Below are positions 56,567-64,000 of a stretch of 64,000 nucleotides of DNA, one piece after another; position 1 is the first letter of the stretch; every line of letters starts with the position of its first letter. Source of the stretch: Poa pratensis (taxonomy: Eukaryota > Streptophyta > Magnoliopsida > Poales > Poaceae). The stretch spans positions 44,288,030 to 44,352,029 of the forward strand of contig CAMZMU010000062.1 in assembly GCA_947311845.1 (NCBI GenBank), in the 5' to 3' direction. Made by a program: the position numbers and the translations under genes. Under the pieces are notes generated by a model. The model was not told where the DNA came from and made no database searches. It worked only from the letters and a program-made list of their open reading frames with translations.

Positions 56567-57347
56567 ATGGCAGAGTTGTTCGCCGAGACTACCGCCGTGC
56601 ACATCCCCGGCTTTCCGCAGTTTCTCCGTGAGGTCTGGGACCACCTCTACCCAGGCGCACCTCCCCCGACCTACCGCGTGCTCTACAACCGCCTCGACAG
56701 GTCCACCTCGGAGTTCACCGCCACCGTTCACTTGCGCCCGGAGCCAGCAGCCGCTGGGATTCCCACGCCCTCACTTCCGGTGTCTCTACTCAGGCGACTC
56801 GAGCCATACAGGAGGCTGCAGGAGATGCCATCCTCTTCCTTCGCACCTTCGATCCCGTCATGAAGCGGTGCACCCGCTACGCCTACTTTCCGAGGTTAGA
56901 CTTAGACAGCGGGGACATTCTCTTTCCCAACCCCGGTGACCCTAGCTCACCCCTCTCCGCCATCCTTCAGTACACCACCCTCCTCCACCAGTATCTCCAC
57001 GTCACTCTTCTCCAGCTTGCCTCGCTTCGCGCCAACGTAGCCTTGGCCGATATGACGCGAGCCTCTGGAGCTGGTACTTCTCGCCTCCCGCCTCGTCTCC
57101 CCACCTTTACCCACAGCTCCCTCGAGCAGATCAGGAGGGGAATCGCCCGTTTCTCCACACCCCGTAGCAGCGCCGCTCCCTACTACCCGCGCTCCACCCC
57201 CGTCCGGTCTCAGCGTCGCCGTGTTCGAGCCGACCCACCCTCCTACTCCGGAGACTCCCGTGACGGCCGCGCTTCACCCGACTACAGCCCCACGGAGGAG
57301 AGCATCGACCTCATCCCCCGGCGACACCCCTCGAGATGGAGTTCTAG
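56567..57347 (+). pseudogene. extra ORF upstream of gag in element F
   Basis: Starts MAELFAETTAVHIPGFPQFL at 56567. A one-base loss near 56775 shifts the sense to the frame continuing QATRAIQEAAGDAILFLRTF and YAYFPRLDLDSGDILFPNP, followed by a helical segment, then an Arg/Ser/Pro-rich tail. The C-terminus is uncertain (a further shift near 57315 gives a stop at about 57345-57347; without it the frame runs to 57546). Total about 260 residues. It lies between PBS and gag, and has no retroviral domain I can recognise. Function unknown. Confidence 0.6.
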
Positions 57348-57639
57348 ACGCCGGAGACGACATCGTTTAGTGTATCATACCGCCCGATGTATCGCGTGCT
57401 TGAATAATGTAGTGGTAGAGTTGTATCCTGCAACTTGTACCAGATGCCTTGTATCTTGTATCTGCGCTTGTATCTTGTATCGTGTACGAGTAGCTTGTAT
57501 CTTTACCTTGCATCTTTGTAAAATAGCGAGTGCTTGTATCTTGTAACTCCACCATCCATTGTATAACATCATGCTTGTTGTTGTTTTTGCAAACCGTGTT
57601 ACCATTTGGTTTTTCTTGGATGTTACACTTTTTCCCCAT

Positions 57640-60600
57640 ATGGATGCTCATGATACGCGCCACCACGTTCAACTATTCAGGATGAGGCCCAATAGCGGTG
57701 CGAGTGGCAGCCAAGAAACCCCGGTTCGTCGTTCCGCACGACAAGCGGGCGAGGATCCCGTGCCCCCGCAACCACCTCCTCCTCCACCAGCTCAGGAACC
57801 AAGCCTAAGTCAGTTCATGATGATGATGGATGAACGTCACAACCAGCATCTGACTCAGGTCATGAGAGAGTTTGGCACGTACATGCAAGCCCAAGGTGCC
57901 CCACACGCTGGCCGCTCAAAGCTGCAAGACTTCCAGCGTACTCAACCTCCAAAGTTCTCATATGCCGACGACCCACTTGAGGCTGATGATTGGCTCCGTA
58001 CTATGGGAAAGAAACTGGAGCTCGCTCGCGTGGACGAGCAGGACAAGGTGCCCTTCGCCACCCACTACCTTGAGGGCCCCGCCAGCGTTTGGTGGGACAA
58101 TCAGAAGGACGCTAGGGGCGATGGACCCGCTGTCACTTGGACAGAATTTCAGGAAGCCTACCGCAGAGCCTACATTCCCTCAAGTCTCATCAAGATGAAG
58201 CAACAGGAATTTCTGGCACTCACCAGGGCAGCAAATCCATCAGCGAATACCTGACCAAGTTCAACAACCTTGCTCGCTATGCACCTGAGGACACCAACAC
58301 AGAGGAAAAGAAGAAAGACAGATTCCTTCATGGGATGCATCAGGCCATAAAGACTCAGCTCAGCGTTTACAGTTTCCGGATTTTCAGGCCATGATCAACA
58401 CGGCACTAATCTCAGAAAAAGAGCACCGCACGATCTATGACTCTCACAAGCGGAAGTTCGAGCCACGTAAGAACCAGCATGAAGGAGCCACTTCCAAGCC
58501 ACGCCCATGGCAGCCCAACAACCGTTCCTCAACGCCACAGAATACTTGGAATCAACCCAGGAAGGAGGGATATCCCCGTGAAGGATTCTATCACAAGCGC
58601 CCCCTAGTGGATGATTGCAAGAGGGAGAACTCCTGCTTCAAGTGTGGCAAGACAGGACACTACATCAAGGATTGCCCCCTTCACAACGGCAACAACAACA
58701 ACTCCAACAACAATCACCCTGCTGGTGCGATCAGCCGCCTCAAGTCCCGTGTCCACCACATGTCTGCGGAGGAAGCATATGAAGCCTCAGATGTAGTGCT
58801 TGGTACGTGTACTATCAACACTAAACCCGCGCTGATTTTATTCGATTCTGGAGCTTCCCACTCTTTCATCTCGAAGGATTTTGTTGCCAAACACCGTTTT
58901 TCCGTTTCCCCTTTGGGCCATCTTTTGGTGATACAAACCCCTGCCTCTGAGATGAAAACAAACACCATGTGCCAAGATCTGACAATCAGCATCAACCAAG
59001 TGAAATTCCCGCTCATCTCAACACTCTCAATGTGCCCGGCCTCGACGCCATCCTAGGTATGGATTGGTTGGTCCAGCATGCAGCTCAGATTGACTGTGCA
59101 ACTAGAGCAGTTACTCTCACCAACCCAGAAGGCATACGTACCACCTACCTGCCAAATAAACCCCACCAGATAAATGCAAAGATGTTTCTTGCTCAAGCCC
59201 CGGAGATAGGGGAAGTGTATGTGGTCAGTGAATATCCAGATGTGTTTCCAGATGAACTACCCGGAATGCCCCCTGACCGTGACATCGAGTTTGCCATTGA
59301 AGTTGTACCAGGAACAAACCCAATATTCAAGAAACATTACCGTATGACAAGTCCCGAGCTAGTGGAATTAAAGAAACAGCTTGACGAGTTAATCCGAAAG
59401 AAGTTCATTCGCCCGAGCATTTCACCTTGGGGATCACCAGTTTTATTCGCAAAGAAGAGCGATGGTACACTCCGATTATGCATCGACTATCGTGCACTCA
59501 ATGATGTCACCATCAAGAACAAGTACCCACTCCCAAGGATCAATGATCTATTTGACCAACTCCGTGGTGCCCGAGTATTCTCCAAGATTGATCTCCGTAC
59601 GGGTTACTACCAGCTGAAGATTCGAGAGAGTGATATTCCCAAGACAGCCTTTACCACCAGATATGGACTGTATGAGTGCACTGTTATGTCCTTCGGCCTA
59701 ACAAATGCCCCTGCCTACTTCATGGGCATGATGAACAAGGTATTCATGGAGTACCTCGACAAGTTTGTGTGGTGTTCATCGACGACATCCTCATCTACTC
59801 CAAGAATGAAGAGGAGCACGCCGAGCACCTCAGGTTGGTTCTCGGAAGACTACGGGAGCAACAACTTTATGCCAAGTACAGCAAGTGTCAGTTCTGGTTA
59901 AAGGAAGTGGAATTCCTAGGACATGTATTGTCGGAGCCGGTGTGGCCGTAAACCCCAACAAAATCGCTGATGTGCTAAACTGGAAAACACCCACCAATGT
60001 GTCAGAAATCAGGAGCTTCCTAGGATTGGCTGGTTACTACCGCAGATTCATTGAGAACTTTTCCAGGATAGCCAAGCCTATGACGGATTTGTTAAAGAAG
60101 AATCGCAAGTATGCCTGGACAGACGAGTGTGAAGAAAGCTTCATCGAATTGAAGACCGGCTAACCACAGCCCCAATTCTGGTGTTGCCTGATGATGCCAA
60201 GGATTTCACCGTATACTGTGATGCAAGCAGAAATGGACTAGGGGCCGTACTCATGCAAGAAGGAAAGGTCATCGCGTATGTGTCAAGGCAACTCAAGACC
60301 CACGAGCTCAACTACCCACACACGACTTGGAATTGGCCGCCGTCATACTCGCCCTGAAGACTTGGCGACATCACCTTATAGGTCGAAGATGCGAGATCTA
60401 CACTGATCACAAAAGCTTGAAGTACATCTTCACCCAGCCTGACCTCAACCTAAGGCAAAGGAGATGGCTAGAGGTGATCAAGGACTACGACCTCGGAATT
60501 CATTATCATCCAGGAAAGGCCAACGTGGTTGCTGATGCCCTAAGCAGGAAGCCCCCAAAGGTGCGACCAAGCTTAGAGAAGGAGTTCGCAAAGCTGAATT

Positions 60601-62106
60601 TGTGCGTGGGAAGTAGGGCCTATTTGAGCACCTTGGAGTGAAACCAGACCTGGAGGAAGAGATAAGGACCGAGCAGGCCAACGACCCCGGCATAAAAAGA
60701 TCAAGGCCAAGATACCGCTGGGCCAGGCCAAGGAATTTTCCCTGGACAGCCAAGGAGTACTCCGCTTCGGTAACCGCCTTTGTGTACCCGACAAGGCCAC
60801 GCTAAAGCAGCAGATCCTCAGGGAAGCCCACGAGTCAGCTTATTCTATTCACCCGGGAAGCACCAAGATGTACCAAGACTTGAAACAAACATTCTGGTGG
60901 TCCGGTATGAAGAAGGATATCGCCTACTATGTCGCATGCTGCAACATATGCAACCTGGTAAAGGCCGAGCATCAAAAACCCGCCGGATACCTCCAACCCC
61001 TTAAGATACCCGAGTGGAAATGGGACAACATAAGTATGGATTTCATTGTCGGACTTCCCAAGTCCAGCCGAGGGAATGATTCTATTTGGGTCATTGTCGA
61101 CCGTTTGACGAAGGTATCTCACTTTATCCCCGTCAAGACAACCTACCGTGCGGACCAGCTGGCACAACTTTATGTAAACAATTGTCAAACTCCATGGAGT
61201 CCCGAAGACCATTGTGTCGGATAGAGGTACCCAATTTACCTCCAAATTTTGGACGAGCCTGCATCGTGCCATGGGGACAAAGTTATCCTTCAGCACCGCC
61301 TATCACCCTCAGACAGACGGTCAAACCGAGCGAGTCAATCAATATTAGAAGACATGCTCCGCTCGTGTGTGCTCGCCTACGGAGCAGGGTGGGAAGATAG
61401 CTTACCATATGCAGAGTTCTCATACAACAACAGCTACCAAGGCAGCCTGAAAATGTCACCCTTTGAAGCACTGTATGGTAGGAAATGTCGAACCCCACTC
61501 AACTGGTCAGAAGTTGGAGACCGCAAGATCTTTAGGCCCGATGATTTGTTGGAGGCAGAAAAGCAAGTACGTCTGATTCGAGACCGGCTCAAGGCAGCAC
61601 AGTCCCGCCAGAAAAGTTATTACGACCAGCGACACCGTCAGATCCACTTCGAAGAAAACGACTATGTCTATCTTCGGGTAACACCCCTCAAGGGCCTGAA
61701 AAGATTTCAAATGAAAGGAAAGCTGGCCCCGAGATTTATTGGACCCTTCAAGATCTTGGCAAGAAAAGGGTCAGTAGCCTATCAGCTGGAACTACCAGAG
61801 GAATTGACTGGAGTGCACGACGTCTTCCACGTATCCCAGCTAAGGAAGTGCATTTCACCCCCAACCAAGCAGGCTGACTTTAAGGAACTGGAATTGAGCA
61901 GCGAACTGACTTACGAGGAACACCCCATCAGAATCTTGGATGAGTCAGAACGCCGCACTCGCAGCAAGGTCACAAAGTTCTACAAGGTACAATGGGACAA
62001 GCACACTGAGGAAGAAGCTACTTGGGAACGAGAGGATTTGCTAAGGACAGAGTATCCGTATCTATTCAGCGAGCAACAGGAATCTCGAGGACGAGATTCA
62101 TCTTAA
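57640..62106 (+). pseudogene. gag-pol polyprotein of element F, many single-base frameshifts
   Basis: Order: gag domain (57910-58370; PPKFSYADDPLEADDWLRTM), CCHC zinc knuckle CFKCGKTGHYIKDC (about 58637), aspartic protease DSGASHSFIS (about 58848), reverse transcriptase (59330-59930; [19 protein letters not shown] and the FIDD active site near 59777), RNase H (about 60200-60560; [27 protein letters not shown]), integrase (60840-61500; CCNICNLVK zinc motif, SDRGTQF and [10 protein letters not shown]), and a chromodomain-like C-terminus (about 61920-62090; FYKVQWDKHTEEEATWERED). The frame changes near 58222, 58373, 59011, 59771, 59934, 60153, 60318, 60624, 60697, 61180 and 61342. Ten are one-base losses; 61180 is a two-base loss or one-base gain. 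No in-frame nonsense codon was noticed within domains otherwise. Start chosen at 57640; 57682 is an alternative. Confidence 0.9.
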
Positions 62107-62116
62107 GGGGGGAAGG
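62105..62116 (+). other. polypurine tract of element F
   Basis: AAGGGGGGAAGG directly upstream of the 3' LTR; primes plus-strand synthesis in LTR elements. It overlaps the pol stop codon by two bases. Confidence 0.85.
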
Positions 62117-62118
62117 TC

Positions 62119-63938
62119 TGTAACACCCTGAATTTTGGCCTTTTTAAATTTTTCCAAACATGCATTGTTTCTATTTATTTCAAATACATTTGGAATTAAA
62201 CCTCAGGAAAATCATTTTAAATCTTGAACCTTTACAAATCTGATAAATCAAGTGGGATCTTGTGCTTTCCATTTCCCTCCCACTTGGTACTTGGATCTGT
62301 GATTTTTCCTTGGATAAATATTAATTTGGGAAATTCTTTTCTCCCTTTTAAAAATTACCCTTTTAATTGGCCTTCCAAAGGAACCCCTATTTTTATGTCT
62401 CCAAAAATTCTGCAAAAATTAGGGAATCTTCCCTAATGGATGTGGACCTCATTTATAAAAAAATATGGTGCCATGACTTAGGAAAATTTCCCTCCACAAT
62501 TCTTTTCCTTTCTGCCTGTTTTCTCAAAACATTTTTAAATGTATCCAAATTATTTTTCCTGGATGAATCCAAGGCATGGATAGACTCCCCATCATTCCTC
62601 CTACCTCAGGACAAAAGGGCATATCCATCTAACACCATCTACCCCTCCAAAACATTAAAACCTTTTTGACCAGTATTGTTTTTCTCAAAATCTAGTCGGA
62701 CCAACTTTCGAATTTGAAGAAACTTTAGTCAGCAAAGTTGGAGGAATTTGAATTTGGCGCACAGTGGTTCAAACCCCATCTCATTTGGATCATGGAGTTG
62801 AGAGAAACTTGCCGATGCCGTTGCTGACATGAACAGAACGGTGATCACCGCCGACGTGGACGTGCCAGGCGGCGCCGCCCGTTCTGGGTCGACGCCGTTC
62901 TGCCCCTCCCCTCTCCAGTCCTTGCCCAACGGATCCCCCTCTCCCCTCTCCGCCGTCCAGAGGCCACGCGTCGCCGGAGAAGGCCGTCCACCCCTCGCCA
63001 CCGACGACTCCCGACGCGCCGTCCAAGCACTGTGCTCGCCGGGCCCTCTGGTCAGCGACCCTCCGCCGCATGAGCTTAGCCAGGCGTCGAGGAATTATCC
63101 TCGTGCTTCTCCTGTGCCACCGCTCGCGCGACGCGCCGTCCACCATAGCTCCACGCCGTGCTTGACACCTCGCCGTGGCATTGATGGAGGCCGCCGTGCG
63201 GGAACCGTATAAAACCACCACCCCTCGACCTCCAGAGCACCGCATCCACCTCCTAGCCTCTCCACTACCCTCCCCTGCTCCAATCGAAGCTTGACGAGCA
63301 CCGCAACTCCGGCGACGACCTTGCCCTAGCCGTCACGGCCGTGGACAAAATCTTCGCCAGAGGGGCACCGTTCGTCGATTAAACCTACCCGTAGCCTCCC
63401 TAGATCATGGTGATGACGATGCCGTGCTCGCCAGGGTGAATGGTGGCCGGGAACGTCGAGTCCATCATCGACCGCAAGCTCCCGCCGCCGGAGAAGACGC
63501 ACTGGTGCCGCCCGAGCTCCCCATCAAGCTCAAGTGCGCAGACGAGCTGCGCCACCTCCCCCTGATCCGCGCTGCTTCCTCTCCCTTCCCTCTCCCTTGC
63601 CCCAGCCGCCGCAGAACGCCGCCGGTGAGTCGCCGGAGCATCGCCGTGTTTTTCCTCTGTTTCCCGCGTTTCAAAAAGAAAATGATTCGGCCTCCTCTGT
63701 CACTGACCAGTGGGTCCCACTGTCAGGTTTTTAAACAATTTCGAACCGTTTTCCTGTTTGATTTTTCTGTTTTATTTTTCTATTGAAAAATGGCAGAAAT
63801 TGAAGCCAAGTTTGAAATGCAATATCTCACTCAAAAATCCTCAGAAAAATATGAGACCAATTTTGTTGGCTTTGTTTGAATTTTCTCTTTCCAATGGAAC
63901 CAGAAAAAATTTATTTGGAATTTATTGTTTTGGCATTT
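62119..63938 (+). repeat. element F 3' LTR, first 1.8 kb
   Basis: Matches 52633-54455 with few differences. It stops at TTTTGGCATTT, where the 5' LTR continues GTTTAAATGACC. Confidence 0.92.
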
Positions 63939-64000
63939 ATGGTGGCGAACCACCGACGCGCACGGACGGCGGCGGTGATATCACGATGCGCACGGACGCC
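63939..64000. mobile_element. insertion G in the F 3' LTR, cut by window end
   Basis: New GC-rich sequence starts at about 63939 (TGGTGGCGAACCACCGACGC), with a GGTGG/CCACC inverted repeat and two copies of GCGCACGGACG. Only 62 bases are visible, so the type cannot be told. Confidence 0.4.

Larger units (their letters stand above)
52633..63938 (+). mobile_element. element F: Tekay-like chromovirus-type Gypsy retrotransposon
   Basis: 5' LTR 52633-56410 (3778 bp), tRNA-Met PBS 56416-56427, an extra ORF, a gag-pol region 57640-62106, polypurine tract 62105-62116, 3' LTR from 62119, broken at about 63938. Left TSD candidate CCAAC (52628-52632). Domain order (gag, zinc knuckle, protease, RT, RNase H, integrase, chromodomain-like end), tRNA-Met priming and very long LTRs fit the Tekay lineage. 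The two LTRs are highly similar over the shared 1.8 kb, implying a recent insertion. It is the youngest identifiable level on this branch except G. Confidence 0.92.

Overview
This is a plant nuclear segment, almost certainly from a large-genome grass of the Triticeae type (wheat, Aegilops or barley relatives). The reasons are GC-rich grass-style exons with GT..AG introns, a long stack of nested LTR retrotransposons, Helitrons with the usual grass termini, and CACTA and Mutator-like DNA transposons. No bacterial, organellar or viral genome is present, and I see no rRNA, tRNA or CRISPR.

Positions 1 to about 16,100 form a small gene island. (i) A four-exon pyruvate decarboxylase gene (PDC, + strand, 1394-3496) is complete from TATA box to poly(A) signal but has one apparent single-base deletion in exon 2. 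(ii) An intact four-exon pinoresinol-lariciresinol reductase gene (PLR, + strand, 8604-14324) has a 4.4 kb first intron swollen by a CACTA element and a Mutator-like element (MULE); its promoter region is tandemly duplicated and one copy carries a LINE insertion. (iii) A two-exon gene for a small secreted cysteine-rich peptide (MEG/ESF1-like, - strand, 15577-15984). A 3.15 kb MULE lies between PDC and PLR. The three genes share no obvious pathway.

Positions 16,448 to 64,000 are transposable elements inserted into one another. The order, reconstructed from target-site duplications (TSDs) and LTR continuity, is: a Helitron (16448-18548); then MULE2 (from 18640) contains X (from 20048), which contains minus-strand LTR element A (from 20187). 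The 3' LTR of A contains CACTA2 (20322-46310, TSD GTT). CACTA2 contains plus-strand LTR element B (26038-45803, TSD GGCGG; same family as A). B contains LTR element C (about 27521-35636, in B's 5' LTR) and a Helitron (37492-42263, in B's interior). C contains solo LTR D (30307-31839, TSD AACAC). Separately, the 5' LTR of A contains E (from 51448), which contains F (from 52633), a Tekay-like chromodomain Gypsy element whose 3' LTR is broken at about 63,939 by a further insertion, G. The left branch is seven elements deep.

A, B and C lack reverse transcriptase and integrase in this window, so they look non-autonomous. F carries the full gag-protease-RT-RNase H-integrase-chromodomain order. CACTA2 carries cargo: a tandem series of five foldbacks resembling small-RNA precursors, a 99-bp minisatellite, a short unknown ORF, and an AP2/ERF-domain gene whose promoter is now separated from its start codon by the 19.8 kb element B.

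A cross-cutting observation: nearly every broken reading frame here (PDC, C, B, CACTA2 ORF, F) is broken by a one-base loss, commonly in a homopolymer. That pattern fits residual indel errors of a long-read assembly at least as well as biological decay, so 'pseudogene' calls here should be treated cautiously.
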